From NCBI GenBank assembly GCA_014607495.2, contig CP053159.1, forward strand, positions 8,625,501-8,689,500: a stretch of DNA of 64,000 nt, read 5' to 3'. The position numbers were made by a program, and so were the translations under genes. Positions 42,668 through 55,502 of the stretch are shown here, one piece after another. Origin of the DNA: Carposina sasakii. Its lineage: Eukaryota > Arthropoda > Insecta > Lepidoptera > Carposinidae. How positions within the stretch are numbered: position 1 is the stretch's first letter; every line of letters starts with the position of its first letter. The notes beneath the pieces are model-generated. The model searched no databases. It was not told where the DNA came from and worked only from the letters and a program-made list of their open reading frames with translations.

Positions 42668-43340
42668 ATATAATAAAATTGTAACAGATCGATTTCTGTA
42701 CATGGAAAATATTATGTTGAAAAAATTATAATGAGCGGCTGTTAGATGACACGTGGCAAATTGGTTTTAAAAAATACTTTTTCCTTTTTATGTGTATATC
42801 TGTTTGTATACGTTAATCTCAGAATCGCCTGGACCGATTCCGATGCAGATTGTGACAGGTCCCACTTAACATATAGGCTACTTTTAATCCCGAGAAAATG
42901 GTTTTATCCCGAATAATTTTGACATTTTGTTTTATTGTATTATTTTTTTTATTGTATTGTCATGTATTTTTTTTTCTTTATTCTGTGATTCCAACCCAAG
43001 GGATATAATGGTTTATTTAGTCATGGACTATTTAATAATATTTAATCATTACTATTTGAACTAGTGGATGCGCATGACTCCACGCCCGTAGGCTGCAGAA
43101 AAAATAAAATATCGAAATGTTTGCAGAAAAATAATTTCATAAGAAAAGTTGCTTTTATGTCCTTCTCAGAGTCAAGACATCATATGTATCAAATTTATTT
43201 TAAATCGGTTCAGTAGTTTAGAAATCCGGACAGACAGTTAGAATTAGGTATTTTATAATATAACTAAGGATTATTATCTATATTATATACATATATTACA
43301 AAAATGTCCACGCGGACGGAGTCGCGGGCGTCCACTAGTA
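42668..43340. repeat. Three copies of the 'ACTAGTGGACGCCCGCG' family
   Basis: 42668-42930 is a minus-strand body (GATTCCGATGCAGATTGTGA). 43060-43270 is plus (CTAGTGGATGCGCATGACTC) and degraded. 43300-43340 is a short minus 5' end (GGACGGAGTCGCGGGCGTCC). Confidence 0.65.
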
Positions 43341-44136
43341 ATAAAATATAATAATACTTTATTTTCACCGGTTCAGCAATTTTGTTCCCGGTGGTACGCC
43401 GCTGCGCTGTGACATCTGCTAACGATCACAATATCCACTTATTGAGCCTGGAAATAGTAAAAATGAAAACAAAATAGGACCTTTTACCCTGAATACGTAA
43501 TTGAGAGTGAAACGGGTATCAGGTGTAACCCAAGCCTCGCGCAGTAATGTATGGTTTCAATATTTGTGGTATCGAAATAGGAGTCGTGCCTTTGCATCGT
43601 ATTATTCGGTTTCCTTCCTATAATATTCGAGTTTATGGAAATTTGTTATTGCTGTGTAAAACTTCGGAATACATAGGTAGTTTGTAGAATCGAGTGCAAC
43701 ATGAAAAGTCGCGTATCTGAAGCTTTGATTATAAAATTGCGTAAAACCGGAGGACCTTAGAGGTAGAAGGCATGACCACCAAGAAGCATCGCATATCGCA
43801 ATATTATAGCAATTTTACAAACTTACATAACCTCACGTCTGATCTACGGGACACAGCGAGCCCGGTTTGATTGATTACACGTTTTTATTTTCTTCTCGAT
43901 ATAATTTTCTCATCTCATCTTTTAGAAGTACTCACACTTTCTAATTTTCTATTATCTTGAAGAAACCATAAGTAAATTATAGGCTGGCCTATTTTTCGTG
44001 CAAAAAATTACCAATGCCATACAAAAAGACAGTACTTTGTGACTTCTCTCCAGAAGAAGGTGCCATCTATGAGAGTAATCTCATAGACGGCAACTTTGTA
44101 AATAGATAGGCTTTAGTTACATTTATAATCATTTGC
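43341..44136. other. No gene seen; partly unique
   Basis: 43370-43760 is relatively complex (CCCGGTGGTACGCCGCTGCG). A 19-codon ORF near 43700 (ending LRKTGGP) vaguely resembles a transposase N-terminus, but it is too short to call. Confidence 0.4.
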
Positions 44137-44357
44137 TTTGCCTGTGCTGATGTGAGGCTGCACTAGCTACATTTCCTTCCATGCATGTCGTAAGTGTCGA
44201 CTTAGGTATTTAGGGGTAGGGGCTCTTAGGCGATGAGCTAGCAACTTGTCCCTGATCTTTAGCATCTGACCCCGCTATGCCAAACTGTAGGATCTCGTCG
44301 CGATCATGTACTGTTATATCATCATCATCAGCCTATTGCAGTCCACTGCTGGACATA
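44137..44357 (-). repeat. Two repeat fragments: 'CGACTCTTACGACAT' family and RTE tail
   Basis: 44137-44305 is the reverse complement of the 20745-type repeat (GCATGTCGTAAGTGTCGAC, TGAGCTAGCAACTTGTC). 44319-44357 is ATCATCATCAGCCTATTGCA with GTCCACTGCTGGACATAG, the RTE 3' end in minus orientation. Confidence 0.65.
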
Positions 44358-44489
44358 GTACTGTTATACGAGTATATTCTTTTTAAAATAAAACTATTTG
44401 TAAATTCCGCTCCGGTTTCCGTGGCCGCTATTCGTTATGATTTAGACTCTTGAAAATCAGTAATCAGCCTGTAATGAGTTATACATATG

Positions 44490-45114
44490 CAGGGTGTAAA
44501 AAGACAACGTTGTTATTTTAATACCTCGTATTCTTTGTAACGTAACGATCATTTTTAGGGTTCCGTACGTCTGATACAAAAACGGAACCCTTATAGGATC
44601 ACTCGTGTGGACAGTCAATTATTTCCAATCTATTAGACCGATTAAGTTGAAATTTGGTACACATCTCTGTGACCCAACACGAGGTGTTACGTGAGCAGAT
44701 GAAATCTGTATATGAGGGGTCATTTTTGGGGGGAAGGGGAAAATTAAAAAAAATTCTGAACTGCATCGTGTGGCATATCAAATGAGGTCTTTTGAGAAGA
44801 TCTTAAATGTATTTTTTTTGTAATTTTAAAATAATATTTTCCAAGTTATTCAGAAATAGACGAAAATGACCATTCCCCCCCTTATCTCCGAACTACTGAA
44901 CCTAAATTTTGAAAAAAATACAACCATAGATATGTCAGGAATATAGAAGTCCTGATATAACTGGTAAATCAGTGCGTACCAACTACATTTGCAGGTGGAA
45001 CATGATAGGTAATCGTACGGAACCCTCTTCACGCGAGTTCAACTCGCACTTGTCGGCTTTTTTTTCTATGGAACCAACCCTGGGAAACGATTTTTTTTTT
45101 CTTTTTACACCCAG
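44490..45114. mobile_element. MITE, family A, copy 3, interrupted
   Basis: CAGGGTGTAAAAAGACAACG at the left and TTCTTTTTACACCCAG at the right before TA. The outer arms match the copy at 1258 up to AACGATCATTTTT on the left and CTATGGAACCAACCCTGGG on the right; the middle is replaced by another repeat. Confidence 0.8.
44557..45065 (+). mobile_element. Repeat nested inside the family A MITE
   Basis: Begins AGGGTTCCGTACGTCTGATA, contains CGGAACCCTTATAGGATCAC and ends GCGAGTTCAACTCGCACTTG with TCGGC and poly-T. Relatives of its end lie at 8615-8800 and 53140-53206. It splits an otherwise intact MITE arm, so it is the younger insertion. Confidence 0.75.
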
Positions 45115-47087
45115 TATAAAAGAAACTCATTATAAATATAAGAAACTCATTTCACCAATATGTCAAATTGTTTATAACTGATCAGAAAGGTTGAGCGTTA
45201 ATAAATTTACCGTTGTATTTTAACGATAGCAACATCTGCTGTATGTCCCGTAAGTGGCAGTGGAGCCCGGCATTGGCACTCTGCACATGGGCTTCAACAA
45301 AGTGCCTTTTAATCGGGCTTCACTCTAATTGATTAAAAGACACCTATATACATACTACATATAGGATATGATGCTTATATACTATACAGGCTGTAGAGGA
45401 CAGCTAGACGTAAATGATGAACACATTGCATTTTTGTAAATGAAGGTGTTTTAATTTCCTCTCATTTTAATTTGACCACGAGTCAATGTAATAACATAAT
45501 TTTCTAAAATTGTCACTATGCCGGAGGAGGGTTGCCGTCAGGCAGGCAGTCGGCCGTATAACAAATGCCAAATTTTTGGCAACGTGAGTGTCCAAGGAAA
45601 CCATATTACGCCTACGTGACCCCATAAATAGTGGGGTCTTATTAAACATCTTATTTTGCGATCAAGAAGGTCTCATATGTTCCTTAAAGTCTTTGGTAAA
45701 TATGATTGTCTAATTTTGTCTAGAAGTTATTATGTATTATTATTTTTTTTACCTATTTCCATTTCTTTCCTGTCGTATGTCATCAGGCAATATGTTTAAA
45801 AGGTATGGTATATAATATTGCTAACGTTCTGTCACCGTAATAATTGTTAACTCTGGGTACTTCATATTTGCCCGAGGACACAGACCTGGTAGGTACCTAT
45901 TAAGGCTATGTGCTTACTTAATGACTTTAGTGAACGCTCTTGATTGTTGTGATTGTTTATAGCTAGTAGTAGTATCGGTAAAATGTCACAATTTTTTTAT
46001 AATTTTCAGATCCATATTTTTTGAACTGTTTGGTCGCCACAGCATGGAGGAGCAGCATGCTTAAACAAAATGTCGCACCTTACCGGGATCGGTCCACCGC
46101 TCATTCCCGCCTCTGTAACTCCAGTAATTCAGGAACAACAAAGGCATAGAAAATCCCGGGGGACCTAATAACGAAACTATAAAGTATTAAAACTAATAGA
46201 AAAGCAGAATGTGAAGTATGAAGGTAGATACGCTTAATATTAAATTAAGCACTGACGACAAAATTATCACAAAAGGACAGGTGATAATGTATCACCTCAT
46301 AAGCATTTAAGTAAAATGGTACCCAAAGTAAAAGTTTATGGCCACCAACAATGAGATTGTTATTAATAGTTTCGTAAATACTTACGTTAAATGTAGACCA
46401 GTTAAACAAAGACCACATACATAGTTATATAAATTCACTTCAAACATTTTTAATTAAAGCGCTCACTACACGAAATAACTTGGAGTGCCACTTTAAAATT
46501 TCAAAAGGCTTATAAGCCCGATATTATGGGTATAACTTTCTTTAAACTAAGCTCAAAGATCGTCAATAGCTCTTGGTTACTCGTTATTTCAGAGTCTACT
46601 AAAGGAACTGGCATATTTTATTTTTCAACTCTTTATTTAGGTACCCTTTACATCCGCTGGTATTTCTTGTTCCTAGTAAGCTAATTAATACCTGTAAAGG
46701 TAAAAAATTTTGGACAAAGGAATTTTAAATTTCAAGAGATTTGAAATACCTTTTAATTTTTTTGCTGTAGTTTTTAACTTTGTAGATTTTTTATAAGCCA
46801 TTCGAGTACCTACCTATTCTGCATTGTTGCCTAGGATGAAATATAAACTGTACTTGGCTACATTATACCTACTAAACATTTGTTTAGTAGTAGGCAATGA
46901 GGTTGTATTTACCTACAAATAAAACAAATTACATAATCCACAAGGTGTTAGGTATCTACATAGGCATCAAACAATAGTAGGTACTGACTCCTGAACTCGG
47001 CTATTTTCATTGGCTAAATACAGTAGCCATGGCAGTTATACGAAACTCCTGCAACAACAGCCTGGTACACTTATTAGGTACTAGCGG
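45115..47087. other. No gene seen
   Basis: AT-rich. 45990-46160 is more complex (CACAGCATGGAGGAGCAGCA, TCCACCGCTCATTCCCGCC) but has no open frame. 45467-45649 holds a 60-codon frame without support. Confidence 0.45.
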
Positions 47088-47520
47088 CTGCCCACGACTT
47101 CGTCCGCGTGAGGGGGTATTGCACCCGTACGAAGCCGGGGCGGGTTGCTATATCTAAATCTTAGCATGCATATCGGTTAGGGTGGAGAATCGGACAACAT
47201 CTATTTTTCATCCCCCTAAATGTTAAGGGTGGTCCACCCCTAAATTTTTTTATTTATTTTTTTAACAAAATTTTTTGTTTTTATTTTTTTATTATACAGC
47301 ATACAAAAATACATACAACCATGAATTTTCGCCCCTCTAGGATCAACCCCTTTTACATGGCAAAACAACGTTTGCCGGGTCAGCTAGTAGCCTATAAATC
47401 CTTGATAGATGGGCTATCTAACACTGAAATAATTTTTCAATTCGGACCAATAGTTCCTGAGATTAGCGCGTTCAAACAAACAAACAAACAAACTCTTCAG
47501 CTTTACTCGTATAATATTAG
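47088..47520 (+). repeat. 'GCCCACGACTTCGTCCGCGTG' type repeat element
   Basis: TAGCGGCTGCCCACGACTTC, GTACGAAGCCGGGGCGGGTT, AACGTTTGCCGGGTCAGCTA, then AATAGTTCCTGAGATTAGCG, AAACAAACAAACAAAC and TATAATATTAGTATAG. Counterpart of the minus copy at 35930. The 72-codon frame in it is not a gene. Confidence 0.72.
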
Positions 47521-47890
47521 TATAGATTCAACACGATAAACATTCTACTCGTATTAAGTTATGTTATGTAATCAAAAGAATCAAAGGTGCAGACGGGGAG
47601 GTTGTATGCACTGAAATGAGTCGTTAAGTGTCACACCGACGTAAACAAGCGGTTGCTCGTTCTGTCGCAGGGTTTATGCCCATTTAGGTTCCTAAATTAG
47701 GGCTAGCTTGATAACAGTCCCATCATCAAGTTTGAATATATAGATTATTGATTTTTCGCAGAAATATCTTACTAAGAAATACTTGGGGTAGTAGGTACAT
47801 TTAACAAAAACAACCATATATTCAGAGATAAAGGAATTATGATTGATGTAAGAAATAAAGAGCATAATTATAGCGGCTGGCACGGTTTGC

Positions 47891-47959
47891 AGTGGTCGTG
47901 GGTTCGATTCCCACTCGGGTGAAGAATTTCTTCCATTTTCTTTATTAATAATTTTATAA
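47891..47959 (+). mobile_element. Composite SINE, B-box and tail fragment
   Basis: GTCGTGGGTTCGATTCCCAC, then TTCCATTTTCTTTATTAATA. The only plus-strand copy of the family at 16736. Confidence 0.75.
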
Positions 47960-48552
47960 TACATAATATTTTAGTAAAGAGACATTCTGTGAAAGGCATG
48001 ATTTGCGAAAGAGACATTCTGAGAAAAGGACCTTTGGCGACTAGTGTCCATTTTTAGACTAAAACCTATTTGTAAAGCAAGTATTCTTTTATAAATATTC
48101 CCAGGAATTATTTTATTTCACTACAGTAAGAAAATTTAATATTTTTTTTAAACGAAAAACCGACTTTCTCCCAAAACTAGAGATTACTAAAGTAAAATTT
48201 TACTAAAGGGCAAATATATATTGCGTTAAGCCGTGTACGAAGTTTAGAAGGCCTAATATTGTCAGATTTATATGCCAGCAAATTATTAAATAGGTCACAT
48301 GACAAAAGAGAGAAATGACTAGGCTTCGAAACTTTATGTTTGACAATATAAGCAACATACAATTACACTCCTGCCCTGCCTCTTCCTGCCCTGTTCCCAA
48401 TCATTTGGGGTCGGTGCAATATGTAGGTAGGTACTCTTCTTTAATTCATCCCTATTATCCGTCATCTCGTTATTCTCATGTCTACCTCCTCCTCTATAAC
48501 CATCTTACTTCGGACACGGCTTAACGCAACATATAATTTCACAACACAATTA

Positions 48553-49075
48553 TCTTCATCTTCATAAGCCTATTGCAGTCCACCACTGGACGTAGGCTTC
48601 CCCCTGCCATAGGGGGACTTTGTTACTAAAAAGTTCCACTATCTGTTTTTCGGCGGCTCCATCATCAGACCCTCGTTTCCTTTATATTATGTGTAGCTGA
48701 CCAAAATTGTCTATGAAAATCTAAAAACGGACTACTCGTGCCTATTATATTTGAGGATATCCCTAGATTCTTTAGAGATTCCATCATCAGATGTTATGTT
48801 TTATATGTAGGTGACCAAAACGCTCAGTAAAAGTGTAAAAACAGACTACATGTGCCTACAATATTCGAGGATTGCTCTCGATTTCTCCTAGATCCCATCA
48901 TCAGATCCTGATGTGGTGAATATGGGACCAACCTGGAAGTATACGATGACCAACTATAAAAAAAATATTAAAATCGGTTCATAAATGACGAAGTTCTGAG
49001 GTAACACACATAAAAAATAATAAAAAAAAACATACAGACGAATTGATAACCTCTCTTTTTGAAGTCGGTTAAAAA
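48553..49075. repeat. RTE tail and a repeat with ~120-bp internal tandem units
   Basis: 48553-48617 is a short RTE 3' end (CCTATTGCAGTCCACCACTG). 48655-48905 holds about 2.5 diverged units of ~120 bp, each with CCATCATCAGA, TGTAGCTGACCAAAA and TGCCTA...ATTTGAGG. It ends at 49030-49075 with CATACAGACGAATTGATAAC and GAAGTCGGTTAAAAAG, as at 33725. Confidence 0.62.
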
Positions 49076-51339
49076 GCATTTTTTAAGAAAAATGTGTGAC
49101 AGTCACCTTCATCTTCTTCATAGCCTTTTAAGGAAATTATGAAGTTTAAACTAAATTGCAGATATTTTTTTATAATTTGTAGATATCTCGGCCATTGTGA
49201 TTATAATGAAAATCCGGAGTATGACTTATAAGATAAGGAATACTTATGTCTAAATTGGAATGCCAGATTCGGAACAAAGTAAAATCATAGTAATACATTG
49301 CAAAACAAATATGTAAAACATGGCAAAAAAATCTGTTCTTTCTGATGAGGTGAAGCAGGCGATGTTCGTTCCGCTTCTGTTTTGTCATACAATGTACATG
49401 CATTACAAAGGGGTTGCACTTTCCTGCATTGTGTGCAATATTAATATGGTATATTAAAAACCTAGGTTACCTGAATCATTTCTGATACCTGAGTCATTCA
49501 ACCTGACTGATGCATGGAAGGAGATGCAGCTGATGAATGAAGACTCACAATATTTAGCACAGGTATTATAACCTCATTTATTTTAAGAAAGACACCCGTC
49601 TGCGTAAATGTTTTGACCCAGTGTCATTTCTCACTAATATAATGATACACATCAAGATCAAATGCTACAACCCGTTTAGGCTCTAGCTAGAATGTACCAA
49701 AGATATATACTTACTCGAAAAACATAGGTTATGTTTTGGCGAAATGGGGTAAAAAAAAGGATTATTTGTAAGTACTTTTAGTTACGTGATATCGCTGTAC
49801 TATGTGCTATATGTTTCCGCAGCTCGCACCGCGATCCATCCAGCGCTTATCCTTCACATACATTGATAAAGTTTTAGCGCGTTTGAATGGCAATGGCTGA
49901 CATTATCGTAAAAGTCGGAACTTTGTGTTCAAATAGCTCCAGCAACATAAGGGGTTCACATACAATTGCTAAAGTTTCTAATATACTACAATATACTTGT
50001 CTATTGTTCGTATAATATCTCATAAAAATGTCAAATGGTTGGAACTGTCTCCTACAAGTTCGGCAACCCTAAACTACTGTTTTGCGGAATGAGGGTCCGA
50101 AATGCTCGAGGACCCGCGAAATGTGTCTACTTTGGTGTTAAGGATGAAAATTTGTATTGTAGCCGACCCTTGGTATCTCTAGGTCTCCGTTTGTTTGCGG
50201 AGAGATTGTTTCCCTGGAAATGAGTTTCAGCGGAGACTCGATGTTAAATCGATTACTAAGTTATTGATGTTTGTAATTAATGCCCAATGCCTACTGAGAG
50301 GCACGTTTAAATGTACCGTTATCTGATACTTTTTCGTTTACTTATGATGTGATATTAAAGTGCAACTTCGTCTAGAAACCTACTTAAGTGTAGTGTAAGT
50401 AGAGTTTCACAACAGGTATTTATGTTATGTTCTAAAACTATACTAGGTTCGGTAACAAGTATTAATAGGTAATCTTACTGGCTGTCTCTGCCCGCAATGG
50501 CTTACGAGTATAACAGTGACATATTAAACCTGCTTTATCACGTTATCATAAATGAAAGACGCTCAAAATTAAAAATGCATAAAAATTATCGCTACCATGA
50601 CCCTATTCCTGACAAATAACTTTTGGATTTTCATGATGTAATGAAATCACTTCAACCACATGGAATCATGTTTGTACTTGGAGTACTTGAGTTTAACGAC
50701 CTAGACATCCACGTGCCTAGCCACGTGCCTTTGGTTGATCAAATTTATGTAACAATACTATAGCTACTAGGTAATCAGTAATTTCTAAATAGGTATTTAC
50801 TTCACTGCACGTAGGTACGCTAAAAGTTACTGTAGGTTAAGTGAAATGCATTCTTTGCAATAAATTGAAGGGCCGAATTCCTTTAATCCCTACGAAGCCC
50901 TTGCCGACGCAGATATACGGCTTCTCTATCCGGTTACGTTCAATAAACAACAATTTACAGACGAATTCTAAAGTATATCCTTAGGGGAAACGGCTGAAAT
51001 TCCCTGACTGCCACATCTCAGTTTTAGGGCCATGTTTTATTGAGGAAATGTGGATGATGGTCTCAAATCAATGAAATTAATTCCCGATCACGTAGTGGTT
51101 CCAATTTTATATACCGGAACGAAAACAAGTTTATCATTAATTTGCCGATTTATTATGAGATAATTAATTATATGATGTTATAGATTTTACGTTATTATGA
51201 TTATATCTATTTTACCTATAGGTAAAATAACATGTCTCAAACTACTGAAGCTACAAACGTGATATTTGGATCGTGGCTTACTTTTGTGACGTAGGTTTAT
51301 GTTTTGGTTAGAACACAATGTAGGTCCACTTAGAAGGGA
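49076..51339. other. No gene seen; partly unique
   Basis: A 62-codon plus-strand frame at 50035-50223 has no domain and no good splice context. 50870-51200 is free of known repeats. A fragment of the 6815-type repeat (GCATGGAAGGAGATGCAGCT) is near 49512. Confidence 0.4.
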
Positions 51340-51420
51340 TTTCCCGAAGATTCCACGGGAAAGGAAAATAACGGGAACTCTAAATTTTACGCGGAAGAAA
51401 TCGAGTGGCCGCTAGTACTT
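51340..51420 (-). repeat. Fragment of the 10375-type repeat
   Basis: GAAGATTCCACGGGAAAGGA, ATAACGGGAACTC and TTTACGCGGAAGAAATCG, followed by GTGGCCGCTAGT: the minus-strand 5' end of the 'CCGCGTAAATTT...CCCGTGGGAAT' family. Confidence 0.6.
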
Positions 51421-52189
51421 ATATTATATACGGTTTCTTGAAGCCAACCTAAATATATATATCACCATTCACCATGAATTACCAACTCATCTCTAAACAA
51501 TTCAACTGAGACTGAACATTCAATAACATATCGCCAGCAACACCCGGCTCACTCACACGTAGCAGAGCCTTCCACCAAATTAAATTAACATAATGGTCGC
51601 GGTGTATTTGCACTTATCTCCACAATGGTGACAAAGCTGTACAACAGGGCACTAAGCGCTTCTCACGTGGTCTAATTAAGCGGCACACTTAGAGAAGAGA
51701 GGGTTCCACTCAATTATTCGCAACCTGATGCGGCGTCACGGCCCGGGGGGGCTGTCCCGCGTAAATCCCACCGCATAGTAAAATACCGCGATTATGTAGG
51801 TAGGACATACTACACTTAGATGGATTACACGAAATTAAGCGCAGCGCAGTAACTAAGTGAGCTTAATTCAGACCGCGTAAGGTGTCGAGTACTAAGATGG
51901 GGCAGGATATTTGTTACGTCTTTTCACGGGAGTAAAAACAGGGTTAAATAACGTATCATGTAAGCAACGAATGCGCTCTCGGTACACCTACATTAGGTAT
52001 TGTCACACGAAAGCAATGCGTAATGTTGAGATAACATTCAGCAACTGCTGACGTATATATTTTTTAATTATTATCATGATGATACGTTTTTTTTAACTTT
52101 ACAGTGGCTACAATACTATAAATTGTTATTAAAGTTAAAAAACGTATAACAAGAAATATTACTAAAAACTATCCTACTATGGACTGGTT
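51421..52189. other. Unique intergenic or intronic DNA
   Basis: 51500-51800 is non-repetitive with CACGGCCCGGGGGGGCTGTC near 51737. No exon was found that fits the missing 5' exon of beat gene 2. Confidence 0.4.
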
Positions 52190-52757
52190 ATTGACAAAAG
52201 ACTACACTGACACAGAAAGAATCCTGCACATACCCAAATAAGCACACACTTGCATGAACACACACACAGACCAACTCTCCTCATTTGCCTAATATGTATA
52301 TGTATAATTAACATTATTTGTGAGATGCATCGTTGGGTGGATAATTTTAAATTTATTAATCATTAATTCAATTATTATATCGTAGTTAATTAGTAATTCG
52401 AATTTTTATATAAATTGTTAATTTTAATTTCTCTTTTTTCTGTATTTATGGATCTAGAATTACCTACATAACCATAGGAAGTCACCAGTTCCCACGACAC
52501 AGGGTATCCTAGTGTGGGGCTAGAGTGCAAAATAATGTAATGTGAAAATATTATTTTGGCCAAATAAATGAATTATTATTATTATTATAATACTATAAAC
52601 GCGAAAGTTTGTGAGTACGAGTATGGATGGATGGATGCATGTTTGTTACTCTTTCACGTAAAAACGGCTGGAGTTTGGTATGGAGTTAGCTGACACTCTG
52701 GATTAACACATAGGCTACTTTTTCCCCCCTCACGCGAACGAAGACGTGGCCGGCCAC
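52190..52757. repeat. LINE-like 3' end with ATT tail, followed by a minus 'ACTAGTGGACG' copy
   Basis: 52240-52585 ends GGTATCCTAGTGTGGGGC, AATATTATTTTGGCCAAATA and AATGAATTATTATTATTATT, the usual look of a plus-strand LINE 3' end (AATAAA before an ATT repeat). 52590-52757 is a minus-strand copy with GGATGGATGGATG and AAAACGGCTGGAG, ending GAAGACGTGGCCGGCCACTA. Confidence 0.6.
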
Positions 52758-53139
52758 TAGTATGATTATGTTACAGGGAGAAACAATAACAATGTTAAGG
52801 CGATGCATTGCTAAACAATAAAACTATAACGATCATATCCGGAGGCCGACTGAGGGCTCTTTGAGACATCTTTTATTTTCTAAATCTGAATGAACTTAAA
52901 GCCCAAATTAGTTATATTAGTGATCCAAAACTAGCAAGCACTGAATGCTAATGAGTGCTCTTCGAATCAGAATCCGTAATGAAACCGAGTGGTTTTTCCT
53001 GTTCCTACTCTAAACCTAGTTAGGTAGGTCATGGAGGGAACTGTGGCTCGGAAGGAACAGTGACTCGAAAGTGCTGTGCTAAAAACTGAAAGAGGTTTAT
53101 GTCTGACCCCTTCATCACGAAGCATTTAGTACCCGATCA

Positions 53140-53206
53140 TGCAAGAACTAGTTAGATATGTACGGAACACTCGTTGCGCGAGTCCGACTCGCACTTGGCC
53201 GGTTTT
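53140..53206 (+). repeat. 3' fragment of the 'CGAGTCCGACTCGCACTTGGCC' repeat
   Basis: TATGTACGGAACACTCGTTG followed by CGAGTCCGACTCGCACTT. Same end as at 8615 and 44557. Confidence 0.68.
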
Positions 53207-55316
53207 TTCTAAGGATTAGAACCTTTTTCCTACGCTTGAAAGTTTAATAATGAATTAAGCTTTTCTGCTTACTACAGATATCTAAATAATTCATATTTTT
53301 ACAGAAATAGCCTGATGAAAAAATCCCAGCCACTGTTCCCTCCTTGGCCTATCTGCTGAGATATATACTTATGTAGGTATGTAATATGTGCAGTTTTAAG
53401 TATTACTAACATTACATAAGTATTCTATGCAAATAAGTTAAAACTCCTTACGGATAAAGTATATTTATTATTAATAGGTACTACCTATTATAAATGTCAC
53501 CTTCTTTCTTTAATTTCATAACATCTATTAGACAGAAATAAGTTAAACATATTACCACGATGTTCTTTGCAATTCTCGCTCTCCATATTAGCTACCTATT
53601 TTCATTATGCCTACTTTACGTAATTTTAATCAATTCCAAAATAATTATTTGTGAAAACATTTGATCAGATAGATATGCCTGTTACACGAAACGAAAATTA
53701 TGAAAGACGGGAGCAATCGGATAAGTAAAAAAAGAGAGACAACTTTAAGAATACAAAGAATACTCATCCCGGACTCTTTACATAATATTTTGATTCTTAC
53801 TGTATTATTTGAGGGAGTAATTTTGTTTGTACGTTGTAGGAATCGGATGACTTGGCGGTAAAGCCGTGAGATTACGCGAGGTATGTCGTTACGATGCTCG
53901 TTTAGATACGGTGCATGAAGAATTGCAGGGCCGGAGTCTTGCAGGAGCGGCAGGTGATCATTCTGCTGCTTATCAGCTGGGGACGGATTAAGGAATTTTG
54001 CATTTTTTTTTGTATTGAGAGAATCTTGTGTATAGTGTATACAATGCCTTGGAGCTATACGAGTATTAGGAAAATTTAATGTGGGTTGGTAGGTGGTTAC
54101 TAATCGGAAATATTCATAATAAATAAGTTATGAAAATTTGAAAGGTGATAATTATGATGATGCGTGTGGCCGTCCTGGTAATTAATATCTTTGTACCTTT
54201 ACATCGGCAATAAAATATTTTATTGTTTTCTATATCTAGTTTTATGTTGTAGCATACTTTAAATACAAGTATGGAAACTTTCTACTAGAAAGTACCTAAG
54301 TTTATGATTGAGATATTACAACAATTTTAATGCAAAATAGCACGGTTTCACGATAATTGAAGATTAATATAAATTAGCTGTCATATTATCGTAAAATTAA
54401 AAGTAAGTGATTATTACAAGATGAGATTTTGGAAGTGAAATGACTTTTAAGGAGGAAGATCAGCGACAAGTTTTATTTCTTGTTGGATTTTGTTTATTTT
54501 TATTTTAGAGTTTTAATTTTGGATTAGGTCCAGTCCTGTGTAAAAAAAGTAGGTACCTAGTTAAAGGGCTTTTGAATTTATTCTTCCCAGTACCTAACTA
54601 ATATAAATAATATGTCACAGTCACGTAAAAGATATGTAACAACTTGACCAATGGTATACTTTAATCGATAGCAAAATCCCTTTAACCGAAAACCTTTTTT
54701 CAGTTTGAATTTTACAAGTTTAATAATGACAAACGCAACTACGAGCACTGTCAACCCGCACACTCGTAGCGGTCATTGTTTGAGTGTGCGGGCGTGAAGG
54801 TAACGTGATGTGTTTTAAATAAAAACGTAATAAGTACAATAAAAACGTTTCCCACTCATACACATAACTTTAGAAGCAAATTGAACTTTTTTCAATCAGG
54901 TCCGACACCTTACTGCGATCGTTCCTCCAGTAATGATTATGTCCGTAAAAAACTTTCCATCACATTCTTTGGGAATGTGAGCTCTAGTCTATTGTACGTA
55001 ATTTAAAGTTGAATTCAATTATTCAATTATCTGTCTCTAGAACAATTTGTCATTGTGGCCTTATCTTATCTACGCACAATTTTCGTGCCTTCAAACAATT
55101 TTGTCATACATATTATTGGCATATGTAATACGTAACTAGCATATCGACACCATGGGCATAATATAGGTAATATAAATGTATTAATTTCTCTGCTTAATTG
55201 TATTTGTGTACGTTCCCCCGGGATTTTATTTGTATTTTTTTGGTCGACTCTGTTTATCCTGGCTTGTTGCAGGAGTTACAGTGGCGGGAATGATTGGTGG
55301 GCCAATTCTGGTAGCA
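53207..55316. other. No gene confirmed; partly unique
   Basis: 54740-55130 is non-repetitive and includes a hairpin (CCCGCACACTC ... GAGTGTGCGGG, about 54752-54791) and TACTGCGATCGTTCCTCCAG. A 34-codon hydrophobic ORF begins near 53561 on the plus strand (MFFAILALHISYLFSLCLLY); unsupported. Confidence 0.4.
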
Positions 55317-55502
55317 CAGTGGTTCCCAAAGTGGTCCAGGTGGACCCCCAGGGGTCCACAGGAGACTCGGTGGGGTCTACGTTAATGTGAAAAAATGGAG
55401 GTTCACAATTAATTTGTATATGGTGTAGGCCTGTAGGGGGTCTACCAGAACCAGTTAACTTTTAAAAGGGGTCTATGAGTAAAAAAAGTTTGGGAACCTC
55501 TG
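55317..55502. mobile_element. hAT-type non-autonomous element, 186 bp
   Basis: CAGTGGTTCCCAAAGTGG and AAAAGTTTGGGAACCTCTG are imperfect terminal inverted repeats of the well-known hAT type (CAGNGGTTCCCAAA). The interior has GGACCCCCAGGGGTCCAC. The target duplication is not clear. Confidence 0.75.

Noticed and set aside
50035..50223. 62-codon plus-strand ORF
   Set aside because: No recognisable motif, no splice support, nothing known nearby.
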